Shown: positions 41,248-50,444, counted from the first letter of the stretch. The stretch: 64,000 nucleotides of DNA from Gammaproteobacteria bacterium (GCA_016882265.1 VGVB01000002.1:62001-126000), one strand, 5' to 3'. Numbers and translations are program-made. Notes: generated by a model from the letters alone, not told the origin.

Positions 41248-42642
41248 ATGGCACATGCTGAAATCCTGCGCTGCATCTCGCCGGTCGACGGCTCGGTGGT
41301 GGCCGAGCGCCCGCTCGCGACGGGCGATGTCGCCGCACGCGCGATCGCCACCTGCCGCGAAGGCCAGCACGACTGGGCCGCCCGGCCGCTGCCCGAGCGT
41401 GTGGCACTTGTGCAGGCCGGCATTGCCCGCCTCGGTGCGATGCAGGCGGAAACCGTGCCGGAACTCGCCTGGATGATGGGCCGGCCGGTGTGCTGTGGTA
41501 GTAAGTTCCGCCCGGTTGCCGAGCGCGCCGATTACATGGCCGGCATCGCGGAGCGCGCGCTGGCACCGATCGTGATCGAGGCCTCGGCGCGCTTCGAGCG
41601 GCGCATCGAGCGCGAACCGCACGGTGTCGTGCTGGTCATCGCGCCGTGGAACTATCCGTACCTGACCGCGCTCAACACGATCGTGCCGGCGCTGATCGCC
41701 GGCAACGGCGTCGTGCTGAAGCACGCCACGCAGACGCTGCTGGCCGGCGAGCGTATCGAGCGCGCCTTCACCGAGGCCGGCCTGCCGCCCGGTCTGCTGC
41801 TCAACCTGTTCCTCGACCACGCGACGACTGCCGGACTGATCGCCGCGGGCCACTTCGGTTTCATCAACTTCACCGGCTCGGTCGCTGGCGGCCGCGCGAT
41901 CGAGCAGGCCGCGGCCGGCACCTTCACCGGACTCGGCCTCGAGCTGGGCGGCAAGGATCCCGGCTACGTGATGGAGGACGCCGATCTGGATGCCGCGGCC
42001 GCCACGCTGATGGATGCGGCGATGTACAACTCCGGGCAGTGCTGCTGCGGCATCGAGCGCATCTACGTCGCCGCGCCGCGGTATAAGGAGTTCGTCACGA
42101 AGTCGGTCGCGCTGGTGTCGCGCTACCGCCTCGGCAACCCGCTCGATGAAGCCACCACCCTCGGGCCGATGGCCAGCCGGCGCTTCGCCGAGCTGGTGCG
42201 GGCGCAGACCGCTGAGGCGCTCGCCGCCGGGGCGCGCGCACTGATCGATCCCGCGCTGTTTCCGCAGGACGACGGCGGTACGTACCTGATGCCGCAGCTT
42301 CTGGTCAATGTGAACCATGGCATGCGCGTCATGCGCGAGGAGAGCTTCGGCCCGGTGGCCGGCATCATGCCGGTGCACGGCGACGAGGCAGCGCTCGCGC
42401 TGATGAACGACAGCGACTACGGACTGACCGTCTCGTTGTGGACCCGCGATCCGCACCGCGCCGCCGCGCTGGGCCGGCGCCTGGCGACCGGCACGGTGTT
42501 CATGAATCGCGCGGATTATCTCGACCCGGCGCTGTGCTGGACCGGCTGCAAGGCGACCGGCCGCGGCGGCACATTGTCGGAGATCGGCTTTCACAACCTG
42601 ACCCGACCCAAGTCGTATCACCTGCGGATCGACGCCGCCTGA
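41248..42642 (+). CDS. Aldehyde dehydrogenase family protein
   Basis: VLVIAPWNYPYLTALNTIVPALIAGNGVVLKHATQT; FTGSVAGG; LELGGKDPGYVMEDADLD; NSGQCCCGIERIYV. Confidence 0.9.
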   Translation: MAHAEILRCISPVDGSVVAERPLATGDVAARAIATCREGQHDWAARPLPERVALVQAGIARLGAMQAETVPELAWMMGRPVCCGSKFRPVAERADYMAGIAERALAPIVIEASARFERRIEREPHGVVLVIAPWNYPYLTALNTIVPALIAGNGVVLKHATQTLLAGERIERAFTEAGLPPGLLLNLFLDHATTAGLIAAGHFGFINFTGSVAGGRAIEQAAAGTFTGLGLELGGKDPGYVMEDADLDAAAATLMDAAMYNSGQCCCGIERIYVAAPRYKEFVTKSVALVSRYRLGNPLDEATTLGPMASRRFAELVRAQTAEALAAGARALIDPALFPQDDGGTYLMPQLLVNVNHGMRVMREESFGPVAGIMPVHGDEAALALMNDSDYGLTVSLWTRDPHRAAALGRRLATGTVFMNRADYLDPALCWTGCKATGRGGTLSEIGFHNLTRPKSYHLRIDAA

Positions 42643-42825
42643 GCGCGAGCCGTCCCAGACTGGCGCAGCAGATCCAGCAAACGGCACCACGCCGGTGCAG
42701 TCGTTGCGGAAATGATGCAATACACGCGAAAGCACGCTATTCCGTCCAGCAAAGCGCAGGTAAGTCCGCTACAATCGCGCCGACGCCGCGGCTACATTGA
42801 CCGCGGCAGCAACCAAGGAGCAGGC

Positions 42826-43551
42826 ATGAAGTCCACCACTCTCACGATCGCAGGCGCGCTGGCGCTGATGGCCGCGAGCGCGCAGGCCGGAGAATTTTCC
42901 AGCACCGTCACCGCCGCCTCTGAGTACGACTTCCGTGGTGTTTCGCTGAGCGCGAAAGATCCCGCGTTGCAGGCCAGCCTCGACTGGGCGCACGACAGCG
43001 GCTTCTATCTCGGCGCCTGGGCAACGAACATCGACTACGGCAGCGACATCGACGGCAACATCGAGCTGGACCTGTACGCGGGCTGGTCGGGCGAGATCAA
43101 GGACGGCCTGGGTTGGGACGCCGGCATCGTCTGGTACACCTATCCGGACAGCTCCAGCTCGGCGCTGGTGAGCAAGATCTACGACTACCCGGAGATCTAC
43201 GCCGGCCTGAGCTGGGGACCACTGGAGTTCAAGCAGTGGTTCACCAATGACTACGGCGGCTCCGACATGGACGCTTCCTACAGCGAGCTGAATGCCAGCT
43301 TCGAGCTGCCCTCCGGGTTCTCGCTGAACCTGCACGGCGGTTACAACTACGGCGAGTACTTCCACCAGACCTGGGAGAACTACTTCGACTTCTCGGCCGG
43401 CCTTGGCTACAGCGCCGGTCACTTCGACCTCGAGCTCAAGGTCACCGGGACCGATCTCGATGGCGAGAGCAAAATTACCGACGACGTGTCCAACACCGAG
43501 GCACGCGTGCTGTTCACGGTGTCGACGACGTTCCCCTGGTCCACAGAGTAA
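42826..43551 (+). CDS. TorF-family putative porin
   Basis: Signal peptide, then GEFSSTVTAASEYDFRGVSLSAKDPALQASLDWAHDSGFYLGAWATNIDYGS. Confidence 0.85.
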   Translation: MKSTTLTIAGALALMAASAQAGEFSSTVTAASEYDFRGVSLSAKDPALQASLDWAHDSGFYLGAWATNIDYGSDIDGNIELDLYAGWSGEIKDGLGWDAGIVWYTYPDSSSSALVSKIYDYPEIYAGLSWGPLEFKQWFTNDYGGSDMDASYSELNASFELPSGFSLNLHGGYNYGEYFHQTWENYFDFSAGLGYSAGHFDLELKVTGTDLDGESKITDDVSNTEARVLFTVSTTFPWSTE

Positions 43552-43572
43552 GCCGCGGCCAGAGTCGGACCG

Positions 43573-43609
43573 GGTGACCGGGCCGCCACACGGCGGCCCG
43601 GCCTGTTTT
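43573..43609 (+). terminator. Intrinsic terminator
   Basis: gaccgGGCCGCCacacGGCGGCCcggcctgtttt. Confidence 0.7.
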
Positions 43610-43872
43610 CAGTCGTCGAGCCGCCGGTCTTTCCAGTTCCACCACTTCAGCAGCTCCGGCTGCGGCTCGGTCGTGCGCGCTGCATAAGTCGCACAGCGGA
43701 ACGCATACAGCAGGCACGGCTCCTGCGGATGACCGGTCAGGTCACACAGTTTCTGGTAGAGCTGCTCGGGATCGGACGCCGCAAGTTCCCTGATCGAGTG
43801 AACACCGAGATGCCGGAGGTCCGCGGCGATGGAGGGACCGACGGCAGGCAACGTGGTCAGTTCGTCGTGCAT
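43609..43872 (-). CDS. Helix-hairpin-helix (pathogenicity-locus/Cdd1-like) protein
   Basis: LTTLPAVGPSIAADLRHLGVHSIRELAASDPEQLYQKLCDLTG. Confidence 0.7.
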   Translation of the reverse strand: MHDELTTLPAVGPSIAADLRHLGVHSIRELAASDPEQLYQKLCDLTGHPQEPCLLYAFRCATYAARTTEPQPELLKWWNWKDRRLDD

Positions 43873-43975
43873 TGGCAGGATCCTCCCACGGCTGGTGGCG
43901 AGTCAGAGATTACTCCTCGCCGCGCCGCGTGACCATGCCCGCAATGCCGCCGGCGGCTGTCGTAGTATTGCGTCG

Positions 43976-45709
43976 ATGACTTCAGCCGACTGCGCCGGGT
44001 CGAGCCCGCGGATCATGCTGGCGCTGCTGTGGGCGACAGTCGTTCTTGCCGGCTGCGCGCAATTGCCCGGGCGGGCGCCGGCCGACCGGGTCGCGGCGGT
44101 AGCCGCCGCGCACCCGCTCGCGGTCGCGGCCGGACTCGAGACACTGCGCGACGGCGGCACGGCCGCGGATGCCGCCGTGACCGTGCAGGCCATGCTCGGT
44201 CTGGTCGAGCCGCAGAGTTCCGGCCTCGGCGGCGGCGCGTTCCTGCTGTACTACGACGCTGCCACCCGGCGGATCACCGCCTTCGACGGGCGCGAAGCGG
44301 CGCCGGCCGCGGCCAAGCCGGAGCTGTTCCTCGACGCGCAGGGTCAGCCGCTGCCCTGGCGCGAAGCGATCCTGACCGGCCGCTCGACCGGGGTGCCGGG
44401 CGCGCTGGCGATGCTCGGCGCCGCGCAGGCGCGCCATGGCCGCCAGCCCTGGCAGAGGCTGTTCGGGGCCGCAATCCGCGCGGCCACGGACGGCTTCGTG
44501 GTCCCGCAGCGCCTCGCCCGTTTCGCCAACAGCCCGTTTCCCCAGGCGAGCCTGCCCGACGTGCGCGCACTGTTCTCGCGCGCGGACGGCACGCCGGTGC
44601 AGGCCGGCGATCGCCTCAGCAACCCGGCTTATGCCGCCACCTTGCAGCGGATCGCCGCCGCCGGGCCGCGTGCGCTGCTCGAGCCGCCGCTCAGCGCAGC
44701 GATCATCGCCCGCACCCGCGCCGAGCCGCTGCCCGGACGGCTCGAGCCCGCCGACTTCGCCGCTTACCAGCCCCGCATCGGCGAACCGCTGTGCCGGCCG
44801 TTTCTCGTTTATGTCGTCTGCGTGCCGCCGCCACCGTCATCAGGCGTGGCGCTGCTGCAGTTGCTCGCGCTGCTGGAGCACACCGGCATCGCGAGCCACC
44901 AGCCGGCCGAGCCGCAGGCCTGGTTCCTGTTCGCGGAGGCCAGCCGGCTGATGTACGCGGATCGCGACCAGTATGTCGCCGACCCGCAGTTCGTGCCCGT
45001 GCCGATCGCGGAGCTGCTGGATCCGGACTACGTCGCCGGGCGCGCGACGCTGATCGGCACGACGGCCGGCCCGGCGCCGGCTGCCGGCGACCTCGCCGTG
45101 CCGCAATCCGGCGCCGACGCCACGCGCGAGGCCGGCGGTACCAGTCATTTCGTCGTTACCGACCGCTGGGGCAACATCGCCTGCATCACGACTTCGGTCG
45201 AGTCACTGTTCGGTTCGGGTCGCGCGGTCGGCGGCTTTCTGCTCAACAACCAGCTCACCGACTTCTCGCTGGAACCGCTGTTTGACGGCCGCCCGGCCGC
45301 CAATGCCGTCGCCGGCGGCAAGCGGCCGCGCTCGTCCATGGCGCCGGTCATCGTGCTCGACCGGGCCGGCCGGCCGGTCGCGGCGCTCGGCTCGCCCGGC
45401 GGCACGGCGATCCTCGCCTACAACGCCAAGGCGCTCGTCGGCCTGCTGGCCTGGCATCAGCCGCTGCAACAGGCCATCGAGCTGCCGAACCTGATCGCGC
45501 GCGGTGCTGATTACTTCGGCGAGGTCGCGAAGTTCGAGCCGGCCCTGCGCGAAGAACTCGCGGCCCGCGGTATCCTCATCCGCGCCGGCCGCGGCGAGGA
45601 ATCCGGCCTGCACGGCCTGGTGTTCGGCCCGGCCGGCGTCATCGACGGCGGCGCGGACCCGCGCCGCGAGGGCGTGTGGCGCAGGCTCGACCCGACCGCC
45701 GCCGATTGA
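43976..45709 (+). CDS. Gamma-glutamyltransferase
   Basis: ETLRDGGTAADAAVTVQAMLGLVEPQSSGLGGGAFLLYYD; GTSHFVVTDRWGN; GGKRPRSSMAPVIV; GSPGGTAI. Confidence 0.9.
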   Translation: MTSADCAGSSPRIMLALLWATVVLAGCAQLPGRAPADRVAAVAAAHPLAVAAGLETLRDGGTAADAAVTVQAMLGLVEPQSSGLGGGAFLLYYDAATRRITAFDGREAAPAAAKPELFLDAQGQPLPWREAILTGRSTGVPGALAMLGAAQARHGRQPWQRLFGAAIRAATDGFVVPQRLARFANSPFPQASLPDVRALFSRADGTPVQAGDRLSNPAYAATLQRIAAAGPRALLEPPLSAAIIARTRAEPLPGRLEPADFAAYQPRIGEPLCRPFLVYVVCVPPPPSSGVALLQLLALLEHTGIASHQPAEPQAWFLFAEASRLMYADRDQYVADPQFVPVPIAELLDPDYVAGRATLIGTTAGPAPAAGDLAVPQSGADATREAGGTSHFVVTDRWGNIACITTSVESLFGSGRAVGGFLLNNQLTDFSLEPLFDGRPAANAVAGGKRPRSSMAPVIVLDRAGRPVAALGSPGGTAILAYNAKALVGLLAWHQPLQQAIELPNLIARGADYFGEVAKFEPALREELAARGILIRAGRGEESGLHGLVFGPAGVIDGGADPRREGVWRRLDPTAAD

Positions 45710-45726
45710 CGCGGGCGCCGCGGCCG

Positions 45727-46138
45727 TTACTGCACCAGCTTCCAGGAGAACGGATACCGGTACTGCTGGCCCTCGTTGGCGCGGATCCCGGCGATGATCG
45801 TCAGAACGAACCAGGCGATCGCGAGTGCGCCGCCAATCGGCCCGGTGACGAAGATACCGAGGCCGAAGCTCATCACCGTCAACAGGATCAGCACGAGGGC
45901 GGCGATGCTGACGGTGATTGCTGACGGTGATATTGAAGTTCAGCGCTTCCCGGCCCTGATCCGCGACGAACGGCATCTGCTCGCGCTTGATCAGCCACAC
46001 GATCAGCGGCCCGAGCACGTTGCCGAGCGGCACGACGAAGCCGGCCAGCGCGGACAGGTGGGCGGCGAGACCCCACTGGCGCTCCTCGGCGGAAATTCCA
46101 CTGGCCGGCGCTGGCGGGCTGGAGCTGATTTCGTTCAC
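45727..46138 (-). pseudogene. DUF4870 membrane protein with frameshift from a 13-bp tandem duplication
   Basis: ERQWGLAAHLSALAGFVVPLGNVLGPLIVWLIKREQMPFVADQGREALNFNITVS continues after the shift as SIAALVLILLTVMSFGLGIFVTGPIGGALAIAWFVLTIIAGIRANEGQQYRYPFSWKLVQ. TGCTGACGGTGAT repeated at 45906-45918 and 45919-45931. Confidence 0.8.
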
Positions 46139-46324
46139 GGTGATGTCTCCCTGGTTCGCGGTGGCGCTGCAGGCAGCGTCCGGCACTCTCGCGCCGGCGG
46201 GCGCGGCGTGTCAAGGATCCGGGTCTGCCCCGGCCCCATCGCCACACCAAGCCGGTCCGCCGTTTGCGCCGTCCCGGCCGCCGGTGCTACGGTGCGCCGG
46301 TCATGAGGCGCCAGGCGATGCACC

Positions 46325-46957
46325 GTGAACAGCGGTGAGCCGACGGAAGACTTCGGGCGCATCGCGCCACTGGCGCATGCCGACGCCTGCGAGCGCAATA
46401 AGGAGCCGATCCTTGCGGTGCTGCGCGAGGTTTTCGCCGGCTGCCGGCGCGTGCTCGAGATCGGCAGCGGCACCGGACAGCATGCGGTGCATTTCACCTT
46501 GCAGATGCCGGCGCTGGTCTGGCAGCCGACCGAGCTGCCGGCGGCGATGCCGGGCCTGCGCCGCCGCGTGCTCTATGAGGGGCCGGTGAACCTGCGCGCG
46601 CCGCACGAGCTGGACGTGACCGGCGAGGACTGGCCGGAGATGCGCTACGACGGGCTGTTCAGCGCGAATACGCTGCACATCATGGCTTGGCCCGCGGTCG
46701 TGGCGCTGTTCGCGCGGCTGCCGCAGGTGCTGCGCCCGCCGGGCATCGTCGCGATCTACGGGCCGTTCCGCTTCGACGGCGACTACACCAGCGCGAGCAA
46801 CGCCGCGTTCGACCGGATGCTGCACGAGCGCGATCCGGCGAGCGGCCTGCGCGACTTCGAGGCCGTGGATGCGCTGGCGTGCGCAGCCGGATTCACGTTT
46901 GCCGCTAATCATCCGATGCCGGCCAACAACCACACGCTGGTGTGGCGGATGACCTAG
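46325..46957 (+). CDS. DUF938 class I SAM-dependent methyltransferase-like
   Basis: CERNKEPILAVLREVF, RVLEIGSGTGQHAVHF, NTLHIMAW, YGPFRFDGDYTSASNAAFDRML. Confidence 0.87.
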   Translation: MNSGEPTEDFGRIAPLAHADACERNKEPILAVLREVFAGCRRVLEIGSGTGQHAVHFTLQMPALVWQPTELPAAMPGLRRRVLYEGPVNLRAPHELDVTGEDWPEMRYDGLFSANTLHIMAWPAVVALFARLPQVLRPPGIVAIYGPFRFDGDYTSASNAAFDRMLHERDPASGLRDFEAVDALACAAGFTFAANHPMPANNHTLVWRMT

Positions 46958-47388
46958 CGGTTGCCCTGCTCCTCGTTCTTCCGGCGGCGGCGCCACCAGG
47001 TCAGCGCCATCAGCAGGATGACGACCAGCGGGCCGAGCGCCGTCACCCAGTCATCCGTGCCGCGCTGCTGGGACAGCTCGAACAGCACGACGCCCGCGGC
47101 GATGATGAAGAACAACAGCGGCAGCCAGCTCGAGGTCCGCCGGGCTGGGGCAGTCCGGCCCGGCTCGACGGCGTCTGGCGTTTTCGCTGGCTCCTCCTGC
47201 GCCGGCACATCGACGACGCCGATCGCGCGCAGGATTTCTTCGAGACTCTCCTGGCGCTCGCCGCGCCCGGGCTGGTCAGGTTTACGGGCCGTGTCCGACA
47301 GCCGCCATGGATTGGCGGAACGATGCGTCGGCGCCGGCGGCGGCGGCAGGCGGCTGCGGGACGGGTGGTCTGGCGCGGCCATGGCCAC
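46954..47388 (-). CDS. Hypothetical membrane protein
   Basis: Two C-terminal hydrophobic helices (SWLPLLFFIIAAGVVLF; ALGPLVVILLMALTWW). Confidence 0.5.
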   Translation of the reverse strand: MAMAAPDHPSRSRLPPPPAPTHRSANPWRLSDTARKPDQPGRGERQESLEEILRAIGVVDVPAQEEPAKTPDAVEPGRTAPARRTSSWLPLLFFIIAAGVVLFELSQQRGTDDWVTALGPLVVILLMALTWWRRRRKNEEQGNR

Positions 47389-47433
47389 GCGATTCTACGC
47401 GCTCGGACGGGCGCCGGGCACCCGCCGCCGGTC

Positions 47434-47592
47434 TCACGCCGCGCGCGCGGCGATCGAGGCGGCGAGCGCGGTCATCCAGAGCTGCGAGTCCGACAGCCCT
47501 GTCGCGCCCTGCGGCGTGAGCACCGCGGCCAGATTGAGCCGCAGGTCCCGCGCGTAGTCTGGAATCCGTTCCCTGAGCTGCTCGAGTAACAT
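47434..47592 (-). pseudogene. Truncated AhpD-like alkylhydroperoxidase
   Basis: MLLEQLRERIPDYARDLRLNLAAVLTPQGATGLSDSQLWMTALAASIAARAA* aligns with the first ~50 aa of AhpD. The CxxC catalytic part is absent. Lies just downstream of ahpC. Confidence 0.7.
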
Positions 47593-47610
47593 CGCCCGCC
47601 TCCCCGTTTC

Positions 47611-48150
47611 TCAGGCCGCCTGCAGCGTCGCCTCGCCCTTCTGCCAGTTGCAGGGGCAGAGCTCGTCGGTCTGCAGGCCGTCGAGCACGCGCAGCACTTC
47701 CTCCGGGCTGCGGCCGACGCTGAGGTCGGTGACGTAGACGAAGCGGACCACGCCCTCGGGATCGACGATGTAGGTCGCCCGCTGCGCCACCCCGGCCCGC
47801 GCATCGATGATGCCGAGCGCGCCGGCCAGCTCGCGCTTGAGGTCGGCGAGCATCGGGAACGGCAGGTTGCGCAGCTCCTCGCGGTCCCTGCGCCAGGCCA
47901 GGTGCACGAACTCCGAGTCGGTACTGACCCCGAGTATCTGCGCATCGCGGTCGGCGAAGTCGCGGTGCAACCGGCCGAAGCCGGCGATCTCGGTCGGGCA
48001 GACGAAGGTGAAGTCCTTCGGCCAGAAGAACACGACCAGCCACTTGCCCTTGAAGCTGTGGTTGTCGAAGTCCTTGAACGCCGACTTCAGGTCGTTGCCG
48101 GTGACGCCGGTAAGCTGAAACGCAGGGAACTGGTTGCCAAGGCCGAGCAT
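47611..48150 (-). CDS. ahpC: Peroxiredoxin (AhpC/TSA family)
   Basis: WLVVFFWPKDFTFVCPTEIAGF peroxidatic Cys; LCPCNW resolving Cys. Divergent from oxyR. Confidence 0.88.
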   Translation of the reverse strand: MLGLGNQFPAFQLTGVTGNDLKSAFKDFDNHSFKGKWLVVFFWPKDFTFVCPTEIAGFGRLHRDFADRDAQILGVSTDSEFVHLAWRRDREELRNLPFPMLADLKRELAGALGIIDARAGVAQRATYIVDPEGVVRFVYVTDLSVGRSPEEVLRVLDGLQTDELCPCNWQKGEATLQAA

Positions 48151-48221
48151 GATGGTCTTCCTCCGGTCGGTGACGTGCTGGAACACGGGCGCAGCATCGG
48201 CCCGGGCTCGTCATTTGTACA

Positions 48222-48258
48222 ATCGATTGTTATGATTACTGCAATAGTCGTCTTCTAT
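48222..48258. promoter_or_regulatory. Putative OxyR binding site
   Basis: ATCG-N7-TGAT-N7-ATAG-N7-CTAT: 14 of 16 positions of the ATAG-N7-CTAT-N7-ATAG-N7-CTAT motif, between divergent ahpC and oxyR. Confidence 0.7.
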
Positions 48259-48273
48259 GTAACTCGAGCAGCC

Positions 48274-49161
48274 ATGAACCTGCGCGACCTGCAATACCTC
48301 GTGGCGCTGGCCGATGTCCGGCATTTCGGCCGCGCGGCCGAACGCTGCCACGTCAGCCAGCCGACGCTGTCGGCCCAGTTGCGCAAGCTCGAGGACTACC
48401 TGCGCGTGCCGCTGATCGAGCGCCGGCCTCGCCAGGTCGCACTGACGGCCGCGGGCGAGGCAATCGTCGCGCGCGCGCGGCGCATGCTGCAGGACGCGGA
48501 GGACATCCGCGAGCTGGCGCGGGCGAGCGCCGATCCGCTGGCCGGGCGGCTGAAGATCGGCCTGATCCCGACGCTCGGGCCATACCTGCTGCCGCAGGTC
48601 GCGCCGCGAATGCAACAGCGGCTGCCGCGCCTGCAGTTGATGCTGCACGAATATCAGACGCGGCCGCTGGTCGCGCGGATCGCCGGCGGCGAGCTGGATC
48701 TCGGCCTGCTCGCGCTGCCGGTGGATACCGGCCCGCTGGCCACGCGCGAGCTGTTCCGCGAACCGTTCATGGTGGCGATGCCGGAGCGGCACCGGCTCGC
48801 GCAGCGCCGCCGGCTCACGCTCGCCGACCTGCGCGGCGAAAAGCTGCTGCTGCTCGAGGATGGCCACTGCCTGCGCGAGCACGCGCTCGAGGTCTGCCGC
48901 AGCGCCGGCACCGAGGAGCAGGACTTCCGCGCCACCAGTCTCGAGACGCTGCGCCAGATGGTCGCGGCCGGGCTCGGTCTCACGCTGCTGCCGCAGCTCG
49001 CCGCCAGCGGGCCCTTCGGCGCTACGCCGGGCCTGGTGATCCGCCCGTTCGCGCCACCCGCGCCGTACCGCGTCATCGGCGCCGCCTGGCGCCGCTCGAC
49101 GACGCGCGCCGCGGCCATCGCCGCGGTCTGCGACGCGGTGCCGGTGTTACGGTTGCGGTAA
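48274..49161 (+). CDS. oxyR: LysR-family hydrogen peroxide regulator OxyR
   Basis: MNLRDLQYLVALADVRHFGRAAERCHVSQPTLSAQLRKLE; LLLLEDGHCLREHALEVC (redox Cys context). Divergent from ahpC. Last codons and stop lie in repeat copy A1. Confidence 0.9.
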   Translation: MNLRDLQYLVALADVRHFGRAAERCHVSQPTLSAQLRKLEDYLRVPLIERRPRQVALTAAGEAIVARARRMLQDAEDIRELARASADPLAGRLKIGLIPTLGPYLLPQVAPRMQQRLPRLQLMLHEYQTRPLVARIAGGELDLGLLALPVDTGPLATRELFREPFMVAMPERHRLAQRRRLTLADLRGEKLLLLEDGHCLREHALEVCRSAGTEEQDFRATSLETLRQMVAAGLGLTLLPQLAASGPFGATPGLVIRPFAPPAPYRVIGAAWRRSTTRAAAIAAVCDAVPVLRLR

Positions 49162-49197
49162 CTTCGCCGGAGTTACCGAAACCGTAACACCGGCACC
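49137..49197. repeat. Palindromic repeat family A, copy 1
   Basis: GGTGCCGGTGTTACGGTTGCGGTAACTTCGCCGGAGTTACCGAAACCGTAACACCGGCACC, 61 bp; arms differ at one position. Confidence 0.92.
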
Positions 49198-49302
49198 ATC
49201 TCCCCCAGCGGCCGTGGCGATGTGCCGAAGCAGCGCGCCGATCAGCGGGTCGTCGTCCAGAATCAGCAAACGGACCCCGGCCCTGCGCTGTCCTCCCCGC
49301 AC
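49147..49302 (-). pseudogene. Response-regulator receiver domain fragment ending in repeat A1
   Basis: VRGGQRRAGVRLLILDDDPLIGALLRHIATAAG-GDGAGVTVSVTPAKLPQP*: REC N-terminus fused to repeat-encoded residues and stop. Confidence 0.6.
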
Positions 49303-49381
49303 CAACTGGTGCTGCCTGCGGCCACCGCCTATCCTGTCGCGGCGTTCGCTCCGGCATCAGGATACGTTCTTGGCCTGGATC

Positions 49382-50428
49382 ATGACATTGCGCCGCTGTG
49401 CCGCCGCGCTGCTGGCCATGCTCGGGTCCGCTCTGGCAGTCGCCCCGGCGCTGGCGGCAGGCAGCCTGCCGCGGCTCGTGCTCGAGCCGGGCAGCCTGAC
49501 GGTATCGGGCGTGTCGGCCGGTGGCCACATGGCGATGCAGTACCAGGTCGCCTTCTCCCGCGATGTCGCCGGGGCCGGAATCATCGCGGCCGGGCCGTGG
49601 TTCTGCGCCCGCGGTTCGCTGTGGCGCGCGCTCACCGACTGCGTCAAGGGCGGAGCGATCGGACCGGACATCGGTCCGCTGCTCGGCGCGGCACGCGCGG
49701 CCGCGGCCGCCAACCGCATCGACGATCCGTCGTGGCTGGTACCCGATCGCGTGTGGGCGTTCCACGGCGCGCAGGACGAGGTCGTTGGCGCGGCGGTCAT
49801 GGATTCCCTGCTGCGGTTCTATCGGGTGTTCATACCACCGCAACGCATGCACTACGCAACGCAGGTGCCGGCCGCACACGGTTTCCCGACCCGCGACACC
49901 GGCGCACCCTGCGCGCGGATCTCGCCGACCGGGCTCAACGACTGCGACTACGACGCGGCCGGTGAGCTGCTCCGGTATCTGTACCGCGACCTGCGCGCGC
50001 CGGCTGGCCCGCTGCGCGGCCAACTGCTGGAATTCGACCAGCGGCGCTACGCCGCCGGTAGCGCCCGCTCGACGCTCGCGCCCACCGGCTGGATCTACGT
50101 GCCACAGGATTGCGCGGCGGGCCGACCCTGCCGGATCCATATCGCCTTCCACGGCTGCCGCCAGGGCACGGAATTCGTCGGCCAGGCCTTCGTCCGCGAC
50201 GCCGGCTACAACCGCTGGGCGGATGCCAACCGCATCGTCGTGCTGTACCCGCAGGTCGCACGAAGCTGGCTGTGGCCATTCAACCCGCAGGGCTGCTGGG
50301 ACTGGTGGGGCTACACCGGCAATGATTACGCATGGCGCAGCGGCGCACAGCTCGCCGCCGTGCACCGCATGTCGTCCGGTGCCGGTGTTACGGTGGCGGT
50401 AACTTCGCCGGAGTTACCGCCACCGTAA
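49382..50428 (+). CDS. PHB depolymerase/esterase-like secreted hydrolase
   Basis: Signal peptide; GVSAGGHMAMQYQVAFS; IHIAFHGCRQG; FVRDAGYNRWADANRIVVLYPQ; GCWDWWGYTG. Last ~17 codons are repeat-derived. Confidence 0.85.
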   Translation: MTLRRCAAALLAMLGSALAVAPALAAGSLPRLVLEPGSLTVSGVSAGGHMAMQYQVAFSRDVAGAGIIAAGPWFCARGSLWRALTDCVKGGAIGPDIGPLLGAARAAAAANRIDDPSWLVPDRVWAFHGAQDEVVGAAVMDSLLRFYRVFIPPQRMHYATQVPAAHGFPTRDTGAPCARISPTGLNDCDYDAAGELLRYLYRDLRAPAGPLRGQLLEFDQRRYAAGSARSTLAPTGWIYVPQDCAAGRPCRIHIAFHGCRQGTEFVGQAFVRDAGYNRWADANRIVVLYPQVARSWLWPFNPQGCWDWWGYTGNDYAWRSGAQLAAVHRMSSGAGVTVAVTSPELPPP

Positions 50429-50438
50429 CACCGGCACC
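50378..50438. repeat. Palindromic repeat family A, copy 2
   Basis: GGTGCCGGTGTTACGGTGGCGGTAACTTCGCCGGAGTTACCGCCACCGTAACACCGGCACC, 61 bp. Confidence 0.93.
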
Positions 50439-50444
50439 CATACG

